Positions 23,121 to 32,564 of a stretch of DNA of 64,000 nucleotides are shown in pieces. The DNA is from Cohnella baijiui (GTDB taxonomy: Bacteria; Bacillota; Bacilli; Paenibacillales; Paenibacillaceae): positions 124,001 to 188,000 of the forward strand of contig NZ_JAJFOW010000009.1 of assembly GCF_020731285.1 (NCBI RefSeq). The letters run 5' to 3'. The notes below the pieces were generated by a model. The model did not search any database, had not been told where the DNA came from, and was given only the letters and a program-made list of their open reading frames with translations. A program made the position numbers and the translations under genes. The stretch's first letter is position 1. The number at the start of each line of letters is the position of its first letter.

Positions 23121-23341
23121 AATGGGCTTTCTATACAATCAAATCATTCCATGCTATATTTTACTTGCAGTTATTGGAAAACGTCTTGTTAACATCCATT
23201 TTATATTGAATAGAGCAGCTTGTATAGGATGGGACAAGTCCTTCCACACCCGATTCATCCGTGACTCCATTAGAATAACAGCAGAAAGTATGATAGAATA
23301 AATACATTATTAAAAGACATTAAAAAACTGGTGAGAAAATC

Positions 23342-24466
23342 ATGTCAAAACGACTCAACAGCATCGAAATAAAGAAGATCAATCGCAACAACATATACAA
23401 GTACTTATATCAACGCGATCCCATCTCCGTACAGGACATCGCGTATTCTTTAAAGCTGAGCTTACCGACCGTTGCGCAGAATCTTAAGGAGCTTCAGGAG
23501 AAAGAATTAATCGTGGAGACCGGACTGTTTGAATCCACGGGCGGAAGAAAAGCTAAAGCGATCGCATACAACAGCACCGCGAGATATGCGGTCGGATTGG
23601 ACATTACCCGCAATCACGTCGGACTCGTGTTAATCGACTTGAGCGGCAACGTGCTGAACAACTCGAGAAGGCAGTTTCCCTTCGAGAATTCCAGAGACTA
23701 CTTCAGCGGGGTCGGCGATCTCGTTAAGCGCTTCATCGAGGATTGCCAAGTGGATACCGGCAAAATATTAGGGGTAGGCATCGCGCTGCCGGCTATTTTG
23801 TCGGCCGATAAGCGAACCGTAAGCTACGCCACCGTGATCGATTTTCAAGGGGGAACGGTGGAGTTGTTCTCCGAATTCATCCCCTATCCGTGCACTTTGA
23901 GCAACGACGCCAACGCCGCTGGATTTGCCGAACTGTGGGGAAGAACCGACATCCAGAACGTCGTCTATCTTTCGCTTAACAATAGCGTGGGCGGGTCGAT
24001 CATTCTGGGCAAAAACATTTTCGCGGGCGAGAACCAGCGAAGCGGCGAGTTCGGGCATATGACCCTTTTCCCCAACGGCCGTACTTGTTACTGCGGTCAA
24101 AAAGGATGCGTCGATGCATATTGTTCGGCAAAGGTGTTGTCGGAAAGCACGAACGGGGACATCGCCGAGTTTTTCAAGCAATTAAAGCGCCGGAATCCCC
24201 CCCAGACCCAAGCATGGGAGGAGTATTTGTCCAGTCTCGTGATTACGATTAACAACCTTAGAATGAATTTCGATTGCAACGTCATTCTCGGGGGTTATGT
24301 CGGCGCGTATATTGAAGATTATTTGGATCAACTCAAAGCGCTTGTGGCGCTAAAAAACACGTTTGAATCCAAAGCCGACTATCTCCAGACGTGCAAGTAC
24401 AAGCTAGAAGCTACGGCGGTCGGCGCTGCCCTGCAGCAGGTCGAAACGTTTATCGACAGCATCTAA
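23342..24466 (+). CDS. ROK-family transcriptional regulator (XylR/NagC type)
   Basis: The 374-residue protein joins an N-terminal winged helix (NIYKYLYQRDPISVQDIAYSLKLSLPTVAQNLKEL) to a ROK sugar-kinase-like domain. The latter has VGLDITRNHVGLVLIDL, DANAAGFAE and the zinc motif CYCGQKGCVDAYCS. Repressors of this group respond to xylose, N-acetylglucosamine or related sugars. It is convergent with the polyol operon, whose promoter is 5 kb away; its codon use is more A+T-rich than the surroundings, like that operon. Regulation of that operon is an inference. Confidence 0.9.
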   Translation: MSKRLNSIEIKKINRNNIYKYLYQRDPISVQDIAYSLKLSLPTVAQNLKELQEKELIVETGLFESTGGRKAKAIAYNSTARYAVGLDITRNHVGLVLIDLSGNVLNNSRRQFPFENSRDYFSGVGDLVKRFIEDCQVDTGKILGVGIALPAILSADKRTVSYATVIDFQGGTVELFSEFIPYPCTLSNDANAAGFAELWGRTDIQNVVYLSLNNSVGGSIILGKNIFAGENQRSGEFGHMTLFPNGRTCYCGQKGCVDAYCSAKVLSESTNGDIAEFFKQLKRRNPPQTQAWEEYLSSLVITINNLRMNFDCNVILGGYVGAYIEDYLDQLKALVALKNTFESKADYLQTCKYKLEATAVGAALQQVETFIDSI

Positions 24467-24483
24467 TCGCTTTTAAACGCCGC

Positions 24484-24518
24484 AAAAAAACAGGGCTTCC
24501 GCGCAGGAAGCCCTGTTT
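24484..24518. terminator. Bidirectional terminator between ROK and dehydrogenase genes
   Basis: ACAGGGCTTCC (24490-24500) and GGAAGCCCTGT (24506-24516) form an 11-bp perfect stem with a five-base loop. An A7 tract on the left serves the minus-strand operon and TTTCT on the right the ROK gene. Confidence 0.88.
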
Positions 24519-24535
24519 CTCGATTCGCATGGAGA

Positions 24536-25576
24536 TTATGAAATCTTGATCATGGCTTTTACGACTTCGTTTTTGTTCCGTATGACGAAGTCGAACGCTT
24601 CTTTGCTATCCTCGAAAGGGAACTCGTGAGTAATCATCGCTTCGACATTGATTTTGCCGTCGGCAATGGCACCGATCGCGGCCGGATACAGATTGCGGTA
24701 GCGGAAGACGGATTTGATGTCGGCCTCCTTCCACATGATCTGCATGAAATCAAAATCGATGATATCCTGCGGAGCCAAGCCGACGAGCACGATCGTACCG
24801 CCCCGCTTCACGAGATAAGACGTCTGCCGGATCGTATGGGCGCTTCCGGCCGTCTCGATGACTTTGTCCGCGCCTGTCCCGCCCGTAAGTTCCATTACTT
24901 TCTCGATTACGTTCTCGGCCTTGGCATTGATGACATGGGTAGCTCCCAACTGTTGAGCAAACTCGAGTCTTTTGTCGATGATGTCTACGACAATGACATT
25001 CGTTGCGCCGTAAGCCTTGGAAGAGAGAAGCCCCATCAAACCGATGCACCCTGCTCCGAGCACGACCACCGTATCGCCTAATTTGATTTGGCCTTGAGCC
25101 GCAGCATGCAGGCCGACTGCCAACGGTTCGACCAACGCGCCTTCCTGGGAGGTGACATGGTCGGGCAGCTTAAACGCCATATTCGCCGGATAGGCGATAT
25201 AATTCATTAAGCAACCGTCATACGGAGGCGTCGCCAGAAAAGCGACATCCGGGCACAGATTGTATTTGCCGCTTTTGCAAAACTCGCATTGGCCGCAAGT
25301 ACGGCCCGGCTCCAAGGCGACCCGATCGCCGACTTTCAAATGCTTCACTTCAGATCCGGCGGCTACGACCGTTCCCGCGCATTCATGGCCCAGAATAAAA
25401 TCGCCTTTTACGACATAGTCGCCAATTTTACCGTGTTCGTAATAGTGCACGTCAGAGCCGCAAATGCCTACGTATTCCAGTTGGACTAGAACGTCATTCT
25501 CCTTGATTTCCGGGACGTCAATCTCTCTAATCTCCATATGGTTAAGACCCGTCATATATGCCGCTCGATTAAGCAT
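24536..25576 (-). CDS. Zinc-dependent polyol dehydrogenase (sorbitol/xylitol type)
   Basis: This 346-residue medium-chain dehydrogenase has the catalytic zinc site GICGSDVHYYEHG with GHE. The structural zinc cysteines lie in CGQCEFCKSGKYNLC, the NAD-binding motif is VLGAGCIGLMG, and an acidic VVDIID end to beta-2 favours NAD. The HYYEHGKIGDYVV wording is that of sorbitol/L-iditol and xylitol dehydrogenases, which oxidise a polyol to a ketose. It is the last gene of the minus-strand importer operon. Confidence 0.9.
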   Translation of the reverse strand: MLNRAAYMTGLNHMEIREIDVPEIKENDVLVQLEYVGICGSDVHYYEHGKIGDYVVKGDFILGHECAGTVVAAGSEVKHLKVGDRVALEPGRTCGQCEFCKSGKYNLCPDVAFLATPPYDGCLMNYIAYPANMAFKLPDHVTSQEGALVEPLAVGLHAAAQGQIKLGDTVVVLGAGCIGLMGLLSSKAYGATNVIVVDIIDKRLEFAQQLGATHVINAKAENVIEKVMELTGGTGADKVIETAGSAHTIRQTSYLVKRGGTIVLVGLAPQDIIDFDFMQIMWKEADIKSVFRYRNLYPAAIGAIADGKINVEAMITHEFPFEDSKEAFDFVIRNKNEVVKAMIKIS

Positions 25577-25625
25577 GGTAATCTCCCTCCAAAATTCACT
25601 CCATCTCTATAAGCGCTATGACTGG

Positions 25626-26624
25626 TTATTGGATTGCGCCGGCTTTTTTCAGCAATTCGATATACTCGTCTACATTGTCTTTGTTGATCAGCGGGTTGCC
25701 GATATCCGTATCGATCTGTTTGGATTCTCCGGTCAGAAGCTTGTTGCTCGCATCCAACAGCTTTTCCGCCAGTTCGAACGCGTTTTGCAACGTCGTGGAC
25801 GTCATTTTTCCGTCCTTGATTAGCAGAACGGCTTCCGCGGTTCCGTCAACGCCGTAGGCAAGCATATTTTGGTATTTGGGGTTGCCTTTCACGACTTCGA
25901 GCGCTCCGGCGGCCATATTGTCGTTCATGGAAATGACAGCGTCGATATTGTCATTGGACTGTACCCAGTCCTCCATATACTTCATCGCTTCGTCTTTGTT
26001 CCAATTCGCGATTTGTTCTCCGACGATTTTTACGTCCGGGCGTTTATCGAAAAATTCGGTTTGCCAGCTTTTGCGTCTCTCTTCCGCATGGAAGTTGCCG
26101 GAAGGACCATCCAATACGACGACTTTCGCATTCTGAGGAATTTGTTCAAGAGCGGCGCGAGCGTTAACCGCCGCTTGCTCGTAAGGTTGCGCGTCTACGG
26201 AAGAAGCGCCTTCAATTCCGGAAATGCGAGCGTTCGTCGTAATCGCAAAGATGCCGGCTTTAATGAGCTTCTCTACGTACGGTCTTTGAGCTTCTCCGTT
26301 ATTCGGCTGTACGATGACGAGATCGTACTTGTTGGTAATGGCGTTTTCGATCACGCTGTTTTCTTTGTCGTCGTTCGCTTGGCCGTCGAAGACGTCCAGT
26401 TTCATATTCGGGTATTTCTTCGCTTCCTCTTTTACTGCATTCGCCAGCCAAGCAGCGAAGGAATCCGATTGCGCGCGCGCCACATAGGCCACTTTATATT
26501 TTTTGGCCCCGGAGTCTCCATTCGCCGCATTCGCATCCGACGAGGCCTTGTTGTTGGAACCGCAACCCGTCATCATCCCTGAGAGCAATAGCAAAGATAA
26601 AGCACCGTAAACCAACTTTTTCAT
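25626..26624 (-). CDS. Sugar ABC transporter substrate-binding lipoprotein (RbsB-like)
   Basis: The 332-residue lipoprotein starts at ATG 26624 after AAAGGATG, with lipobox SGMMTGC. The mature part is a type I periplasmic-binding fold: VAYVARAQSDSFAAWLANAVKEEA, then IVQPNNGEAQRPYVEKLIKAGI, then DNMAAGALEVV. It catches a sugar or polyol outside the membrane for the permease and ATPase upstream. In this operon it follows the transporter genes, unlike the common binding-protein-first or -last ribose order with kinase. Confidence 0.92.
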   Translation of the reverse strand: MKKLVYGALSLLLLSGMMTGCGSNNKASSDANAANGDSGAKKYKVAYVARAQSDSFAAWLANAVKEEAKKYPNMKLDVFDGQANDDKENSVIENAITNKYDLVIVQPNNGEAQRPYVEKLIKAGIFAITTNARISGIEGASSVDAQPYEQAAVNARAALEQIPQNAKVVVLDGPSGNFHAEERRKSWQTEFFDKRPDVKIVGEQIANWNKDEAMKYMEDWVQSNDNIDAVISMNDNMAAGALEVVKGNPKYQNMLAYGVDGTAEAVLLIKDGKMTSTTLQNAFELAEKLLDASNKLLTGESKQIDTDIGNPLINKDNVDEYIELLKKAGAIQ

Positions 26625-26670
26625 CTGAAACCCATCCTTTTTTTGTATTTTAAACAGGAAGAATGCCTGC

Positions 26671-27657
26671 TTAATTCGTTTGCTTTTGTTCGTTCTTCTT
26701 TTCGGAATTGCCCAATATTTGCTTGGTTCTGCGGCCCTTCGTTCGAATATCGTAAATAACGGCCAGGGCGATGATTCCGCCGCGGATAATTTGCTGCAGA
26801 TAGGAATTGACGCCATTCAAGTTCATGATGTTATCCAGGAACCCTACAATGAATGCGCCTACAAGTGTTCCGCCGGCAGTGCCGATGCCCCCGGAGAAGC
26901 TGGTTCCGCCTACGATCGAGGCCGTCAACGCTGTAAACTCGTAGTTGATGGCGCCGTTAGGAAGCCCCGCATTCACGCGAGCCATGAACAAGACGCCCGC
27001 AATCCCTACGAAAATGCCGTTGATGATGAACGCCGTGTACTTAATCTTGTGAACGTTAATCCCCGATGCAACGGCCGCCTCCTCGTTGCCGCCTACCGCG
27101 TACAAAGATCTTCCGAAACGCGTGTGGTTCAGCAAATACCAGGTGAGAATCCCAAATGCAATCAGGAAGATGACCGGGATCGGAATAATGCCAAGAGTGC
27201 CTTGTCCAATCTTGACGAAGTCGCCGAGCTGAAGAATGTTCTGCCCCTGCGTAAAATAAAGCGCTACGCCGCGGGCGACCGCCATCATCGCCAACGTGGC
27301 AATGAACGGCGGCGTCTTAAAGGTACTGATCATGACGGCATTAATGACGTTACAGACGACACCGGTCAAAATCCCCGCCAGGATGGCCAGGATCATCGAG
27401 CCGGTTGATTTATAGACGGATACGGCGAACACCCCCGAAAGCGCTAATACAGAGCCCGCGGATAAGTCGAGCATGCCGCTTATAATCAACATTGTCGCTC
27501 CGAATGCCAAGATCGTCGTTACGGCCAACTGCGTCGAGATATTGGTCATGTTGTTAACGGATAAGAAGTTGGGGTTGGCGAAAGTGCAGAAGATGAACAA
27601 GAAGACTAAAACGAAATGGATGCTATATTTCTTTCTAGCCGTGTACCAGAATTTCAA
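26671..27657 (-). CDS. Sugar ABC transporter permease (RbsC-like)
   Basis: The 328-residue protein has eight to ten hydrophobic helices and the family landmarks GMLDLSAGSVLALSG near residue 60 and VGGNEEAAVASGINV before a later helix. NAGLPNGAINYEFTALTASIVGG is the usual RbsC cytoplasmic-loop region. It overlaps the ATPase gene by four bases and precedes the binding-protein gene by 46. Confidence 0.92.
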   Translation of the reverse strand: MKFWYTARKKYSIHFVLVFLFIFCTFANPNFLSVNNMTNISTQLAVTTILAFGATMLIISGMLDLSAGSVLALSGVFAVSVYKSTGSMILAILAGILTGVVCNVINAVMISTFKTPPFIATLAMMAVARGVALYFTQGQNILQLGDFVKIGQGTLGIIPIPVIFLIAFGILTWYLLNHTRFGRSLYAVGGNEEAAVASGINVHKIKYTAFIINGIFVGIAGVLFMARVNAGLPNGAINYEFTALTASIVGGTSFSGGIGTAGGTLVGAFIVGFLDNIMNLNGVNSYLQQIIRGGIIALAVIYDIRTKGRRTKQILGNSEKKNEQKQTN

Positions 27658-29174
27658 TCTGTATTCCCCCTATCATTCGCGATCGTTCCTGTAGCGTATT
27701 TCATGATTAACTCCTGGGAAAATCGTTCCTTCGTCAATTCCCCCATGATCGTTCCCTTGGCCATCACGTAGATGCGGTCGCACATGCCAATGAGCTCGGG
27801 CAGTTCGGAGGAGACCATGATGATTCCTTTGCCTTCCTTGGCCATATCGGTCACCAACTTGTAGATCTCGAATTTGGCTCCTACGTCGATGCCCCGCGTC
27901 GGTTCGTCCAGAATCAGAACGTCAGGGTCTCTGAGCATCGACTTCGCCAGCAATACCTTCTGCTGATTGCCCCCGCTTAAAGACGCGATTACAGTGTCCA
28001 GTGAAGGCGACTTCACTTTCATGTGCTGGAAAGCGTCAGAGACAAGCCGCCGCTCTTCTTTCTTATGGCGGCGAAAGCGGTTGAACACTTTGTGCAGGCT
28101 GGACAGCGTCGTGTTCTCCATAACCGACCGCACGGGGATGATGCCATATCTGCGCCGATCCTCGGACAGCATGACCATGCCTTGCTCGATGCTGTCCCTG
28201 ACGTTGTTAATGGAAGTTTCTTTCCCCTTGATGCTCATTCTCCCGCTTAGCAGCGGATCGAGACCGACCAGCGCCCGCATGACTTCGGTGCGACCGGCTC
28301 CCATCAATCCCGCAAAACCGACAATCTCGCCTTGCTTCACATGAAAGCTGACATCGTGAAATACGCCAGGCTGGTTGTATGCGTCTACGACAAGCAGATC
28401 GTCTCCGATCGCGACTGTTTCTTTGGGGTAGGTATTCGTCAGTTTGCGGCCGACCATCAGGTTGATTAAGGTTTCCATGTCTAATTGGTCTTTCGGACGG
28501 CTGTCCACGACCGTTCCGTCGCGGAAAATCGTAATATCGTCGGCAATTCGGAAGATTTCGTCCATTTTGTGCGAGATGTAGATGATGCTTACTCCCCGCG
28601 CTTTGAGCTCCTTGATCTTGGCGAACAGTCTTTCCACTTCTTTAAGCGTGATCGCAGACGTCGGTTCATCCATAATGATGATGTCCGATTTGTTTGAAAC
28701 CGCTTTAATAATTTCAAGCATTTGAATATCGGATACAGACAAATCTTTGAGCTGTGTCGTCGGAGAATAAGGCAACTGTTCCGCGGCCAACAGCGCTTCG
28801 GTTTCGCGCCTTACTTTCTTCCAGTCCACGCTTCCTCCTATTTTCTTGACCGGCAATCTGCCCAAAAACAAATTCTCTTCGACGGACAACTCCTTGACGA
28901 AATTCAATTCTTGGAAAATCATCGAAATCCCGAGTTTTCTTGCCTGCATGGGGTTATTGATTTTAACCGGCTTTTCATCGATCAGAATTTGGCCGCTATC
29001 CGGTTGATAGACGCCATTAATAATTTTCATCAGCGTCGATTTTCCGGCCCCGTTTTCGCCGCAAAGCACGTGTACGGTGCCCTTTTTCACCGAGAAATCA
29101 ATTTTGTTTAGCGCTTTCACGCCAGGGAATGATTTTTCAATATTCGACACCCTTAATTTGATGCTTGCATCCAT
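27654..29174 (-). CDS. Sugar ABC transporter ATPase, two ABC domains (RbsA-like)
   Basis: The 506-residue protein has two ABC domains. The first has Walker A GENGAGKST, signature LSVSDIQML (an altered LSGGQ) and Walker B IIIMDEPTSAI. The second has a degenerate Walker A (GLMGAGRTE), a good LSGGNQQKVLLAKSM and LILDEPTRGIDVG. This asymmetry is normal for the RbsA/MglA family. The start ATG 29174 follows GGGGGAGGAAG. It is the first gene of the operon. Confidence 0.93.
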   Translation of the reverse strand: MDASIKLRVSNIEKSFPGVKALNKIDFSVKKGTVHVLCGENGAGKSTLMKIINGVYQPDSGQILIDEKPVKINNPMQARKLGISMIFQELNFVKELSVEENLFLGRLPVKKIGGSVDWKKVRRETEALLAAEQLPYSPTTQLKDLSVSDIQMLEIIKAVSNKSDIIIMDEPTSAITLKEVERLFAKIKELKARGVSIIYISHKMDEIFRIADDITIFRDGTVVDSRPKDQLDMETLINLMVGRKLTNTYPKETVAIGDDLLVVDAYNQPGVFHDVSFHVKQGEIVGFAGLMGAGRTEVMRALVGLDPLLSGRMSIKGKETSINNVRDSIEQGMVMLSEDRRRYGIIPVRSVMENTTLSSLHKVFNRFRRHKKEERRLVSDAFQHMKVKSPSLDTVIASLSGGNQQKVLLAKSMLRDPDVLILDEPTRGIDVGAKFEIYKLVTDMAKEGKGIIMVSSELPELIGMCDRIYVMAKGTIMGELTKERFSQELIMKYATGTIANDRGNTD

Positions 29175-29260
29175 GCCCTTCCTCCCCCGATGCAATGAAC
29201 ATTTGGAAAAACTTAGATCAACAATTTTATATATATCTTTTACAAAATGATTTTAATAAG

Positions 29261-29289
29261 ATTATAGAATGCGATTGCATGATCGTCAA
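29261..29289 (-). promoter_or_regulatory. Promoter of the polyol importer operon with operator in the spacer
   Basis: On the minus strand TTGACG (29289-29284) and perfect TATAAT (29266-29261) are exactly 17 bases apart. The spacer contains ATGC-AATC-GCAT (29280-29269), a short palindrome that partly matches a cre site and may bind CcpA or the cassette regulator. Confidence 0.8.
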
Positions 29290-29378
29290 TACTCGACCTC
29301 GAGGATTTCGACAAGTACTGGGAATTGTTCCTTTTGCGAGGTGCAGTGCAGTTAGGGTTAGGGCCCTGACGGTTTCTT

Positions 29379-29504
29379 TTAGAATCGGAAAAGCGCCCGC
29401 TCGCGAGCAAACCGAACCGCCTCGGCGTGATGATGAACGCCTATCTTGGCATAAAGCTCGGATACATAGTTTTTGACCGTGCCTTGACCGGTCGCCTGAT
29501 GCGT
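29379..29504 (-). pseudogene. Remnant of a LuxR/NarL-type regulator C terminus
   Basis: The minus strand between a stop at 29507-29505 and the stop at 29381-29379 reads GQGTVKNYVSELYAKIGV followed by HHHAEAVRFARERA. This is the recognition helix and last helix of a LuxR-type HTH. The rest of the HTH and the receiver are missing and no start is available. Bases 29195-29378 and 29505-29681 hold no other recognisable gene, only very short ORFs (for example 29562-29612 and 29590-29631). The locus looks like a decay scar at the edge of the polyol cassette. Confidence 0.8.
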
Positions 29505-29681
29505 CTAATTCCTATGTCGACTGTCCATTCTTGGAGTGTCCGAGATCGAGGAGGGATATGAGGTTTTGCTGCGAAGAGGAAACATCACCATGCTACAAGA
29601 CTTTATAGTGCTGATCATGGCGGGAGAATAAGCGTGGGCAGGGGGCATCTCCTACCCGCACAGCCCCCTTAACCATATAAC

Positions 29682-32501
29682 CTAAAACAGCTTCCGAATC
29701 GCCTCCGCCCCCACCTCGACCTGCGGCCGGAACGCCTCGGACCGCGCGTAGCGGTCGAGGCTGGACAGGAATTGCCTTCCCTCCGGCGTCTCCAATACCC
29801 GCTCGATATCGAGCGCGCACGCGAGCAGGTTGCCGTTCCGCACGCGGCATTCGAACAGGAAGCCCAGCTTGTGGTTGCGCTCGAAGTTGTCGATCGTCCG
29901 GACGATCGGCTCGAGCGCCGACGGGAGGTCATCCAGGATAAACGAGCGGGAATGCGAGACCAAGGTCCACCACGGGTACGTGGAATGCGTCTCGCTGGGG
30001 AAGTCCGCCAGCGCCGCGTGCCCGTTCTCGATCAGCAAGCCCAGCGTGCCGACCGGCACCGGCTTGCCCATGCTTTCGGAGATCGAGCGGAACATGGGAT
30101 AGCACCAGAAGTCCGTGCAGTACGTGCCCTCGATCGCCCGGGTCACGCGATCCGGACGAGGCAGGAGCACCACGTTCTCTCCCCGTTCCAGGCGCGCGAG
30201 AACATCGTCAGACCATTCCTCCGCCCAATGAACTCCGCCGCTCGTCCGATCCAGCGGCACGTCCTGCGGATAGATCCACAGGTCGTAAGTTTTGCGAATA
30301 TCCGTATTCGCCACCTCCAGGGCCAGGACGACCTTCGTCATCGCAGGGACGGCGGGCAGCTCCACGCTCAAGTCGGCGATATCGACATAGGCCTCGCCGT
30401 TCGGCGCCGTCGCGCTCGCGTGCCCGCTGGCGAGCACGGTCTCCCCGGCTCGCATCTCCCAGTGGAGATCGAACCGCCCGAGCGGCGTGGCCCGATAATA
30501 TGCGAGTTCGACATGCGCGTCGAAGCGCTCTCCGGCGGTATAGTTGTATTTCTCGAATCTCGCGAGCAGCACCGCGTCCGAGCAGAAGCTGCGCCATTCC
30601 TCCGGCGTGACGAGCCCTTTGCTGTCCATGAAGGCGTCCAGGATGCCGACCAGCGCGGTGCCCTGACCGCTGAAATCCTGCAAGTCCAGGATTTGAAAGC
30701 CCGCGAGCTTGCGGGAGCGGAAGGCGGCCTCCAATTCTTCTTTGTAGCAGGCGACGGCGAGTCGGCCGGAGCTGGCGAAGTAGGCATCGGTCAGGTCCCC
30801 CAGCCCTTTCGCCTCGAGCCGTTCCCGGAACGTCTCCAAATTCCGGGCTTTGAGCGAACCCGTATATTTCTCGATCTCGGCAAACTGCGGAAATGTGGCG
30901 TACTGGCCGATCTCGTGCGAGATCACCGGAATTCGGGGAATGAGCGCTTCTTTGGGTGCTTCCGTCTGCACGGTTCGGGTCTCGGTACCGTATTGGATCT
31001 GCACGGCTCCCGCTTTGCCCGACTCGGCTTCCTCCTGCCCGCCAAGCGCGGAAGGCTGGATCTGCTCGTCGTAATCCTTGCGCGTGCCGGGCCGATCCGT
31101 CTGGACGTGACCGAGCGGCGCGTCGCACATCGCGTACGACCCCCGGAACAGGCGCTCCTTCGAGAAGCGAACCCCGCAGAAGAAGTCCTCGTGCGGCAAA
31201 ATGGTCGGCGCGAACTGAAAGTTATTGGAGCCTTGCGTGTACAGAGGCCGATCGTCGAACGCTTTGTAGGCCTTCAGAATGTCGTCGATTCGGCGCTTGC
31301 TGCCCCACAATTCGTTGCCGAGCGAGATCATGACGAAGGAAGGATGATTGCCGTAGGCCTCCAGCATGGCGAAGCCTTCGCGGATCAGATAATCCTGCTC
31401 GGCTTGATTGTGATTGTCGTAGGACTCGTCCGTGACGGTCCCCCAGAACGGCAGCTCCGGCTCCATATAGATCCCGAGCAGGTCCGCCGCTTCGAAGGCG
31501 GCCTCCGGCGGGCAGCAGGTATGGAAGCGATAATGATTGATCCCGTAGGATTTGGCGATGCCGAGAATGCGCAGCCATTCCTCGACGGTCGTCGGCGCGA
31601 AGCCGGTCAGCGGGAAAATGAGGCCGTCGTGCTTGCCCCGCAGGAAGGTCCGGACGCCGTTGATCGTGAATTTGTCCCCGTCGGCCTGGAACGCCCGCAA
31701 TCCGGCGGTCACCTCGTGCACATCCAGCGTTTCGCCTGCTGCGCTCCGCAATTCGACGGTTAGCTTATACAGCGAAGGCTCCGCTTCGCTCCAAAGCCGG
31801 GCCTCCTCCCCTAGCGCAAAATGGACCGACATCTGGCCCCCTTCACCGTCCCCATTCAGCGCATAAGTCCGCTCGGCTACCGCATGGTCGTGACCGTTGC
31901 GGCCGACGGCCGAGACAGCGAGCAGCTCCGCGCCGCTGCCGACTCGGCGGGCCTTCACCGTGAACGCCCGATCCGCGACGCTCGGATACACTTGAACGTT
32001 CCGCAGGTAGGCCTGTCCCGCGAACTGCAGCTCGATTCGGCCCGTCACGCCGTTCCAGTTGGTCTGGGTGTCGGGGGACGTCAAATGCCCGCCCTTGGTC
32101 GGATAGCCGGTATTGTCGACGCGAATCGTAATCGTATGGCGGCCGGGGGAGATCCGATCGGTCACCTCGTACAGGTGGGGCGTGCTGAGACTGTTCCGCG
32201 TGCCTACCTCTCGTCCGTCGATCCAGACGGTCGTCACTCTCGTCCGTTCCAAGTACAGAAAGGCGGTCCGGCCCGCCAGCGCCTCCGGGATCTCTACCTC
32301 TCTCGAAAACCAAGCCCAGCCTTCGAACCGGTACTCGTCGGTGAGGCAGCCGATTTCGACCGCGTCGTTCCGCTTCCCCTTTCGCGCGTAGGAAGTCGTC
32401 CCCGGCAGCCGCATCGTGTCGCCGAAGGGCAATTGCAATCCTGCTTTCCGCTCGTCCAGCTGAAGCTGCCAGGTTCCCGACAAATCGATCTTCGTATGCA
32501 A
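29682..32501 (-). CDS. Glycoside hydrolase family 2 protein
   Basis: The 939-residue cytosolic enzyme starts with a jelly-roll sugar-binding domain (IDLSGTWQLQLDE, WAWFSREVEIPEAL, NWNGVTGRIELQF). An Ig-like part and a TIM barrel follow. SLGNELWG near residue 397 supplies the acid/base Glu and ISHEIGQY near 527 the nucleophile Glu. Family 2 covers beta-galactosidase, -glucuronidase and -mannosidase, and specificity is not clear. TTG 32501 lies eight bases after GGAGG and is preferred to ATG 32516, which itself overlaps that ribosome site. It lies 63 bases below the YesN-like gene. Confidence 0.88.
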   Translation of the reverse strand: MHTKIDLSGTWQLQLDERKAGLQLPFGDTMRLPGTTSYARKGKRNDAVEIGCLTDEYRFEGWAWFSREVEIPEALAGRTAFLYLERTRVTTVWIDGREVGTRNSLSTPHLYEVTDRISPGRHTITIRVDNTGYPTKGGHLTSPDTQTNWNGVTGRIELQFAGQAYLRNVQVYPSVADRAFTVKARRVGSGAELLAVSAVGRNGHDHAVAERTYALNGDGEGGQMSVHFALGEEARLWSEAEPSLYKLTVELRSAAGETLDVHEVTAGLRAFQADGDKFTINGVRTFLRGKHDGLIFPLTGFAPTTVEEWLRILGIAKSYGINHYRFHTCCPPEAAFEAADLLGIYMEPELPFWGTVTDESYDNHNQAEQDYLIREGFAMLEAYGNHPSFVMISLGNELWGSKRRIDDILKAYKAFDDRPLYTQGSNNFQFAPTILPHEDFFCGVRFSKERLFRGSYAMCDAPLGHVQTDRPGTRKDYDEQIQPSALGGQEEAESGKAGAVQIQYGTETRTVQTEAPKEALIPRIPVISHEIGQYATFPQFAEIEKYTGSLKARNLETFRERLEAKGLGDLTDAYFASSGRLAVACYKEELEAAFRSRKLAGFQILDLQDFSGQGTALVGILDAFMDSKGLVTPEEWRSFCSDAVLLARFEKYNYTAGERFDAHVELAYYRATPLGRFDLHWEMRAGETVLASGHASATAPNGEAYVDIADLSVELPAVPAMTKVVLALEVANTDIRKTYDLWIYPQDVPLDRTSGGVHWAEEWSDDVLARLERGENVVLLPRPDRVTRAIEGTYCTDFWCYPMFRSISESMGKPVPVGTLGLLIENGHAALADFPSETHSTYPWWTLVSHSRSFILDDLPSALEPIVRTIDNFERNHKLGFLFECRVRNGNLLACALDIERVLETPEGRQFLSSLDRYARSEAFRPQVEVGAEAIRKLF

Positions 32502-32564
32502 GCGATCATCCTCCATTTTCTTTAAGTTTAAGGCACGGCGTCAGAGCCTTGCGAAGGCAAGCCC

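Noticed and set aside
29352..29363. Telomere-like TTAGGGTTAGGG
   Set aside because: Two copies of a 6-mer in a bacterial chromosome are compatible with chance.
29772..31763. Long plus-strand frame opposite the GH2 gene
   Set aside because: It is a high-GC antisense shadow rich in Arg and Asp with no domain words, while the minus strand encodes a clear GH2 enzyme.
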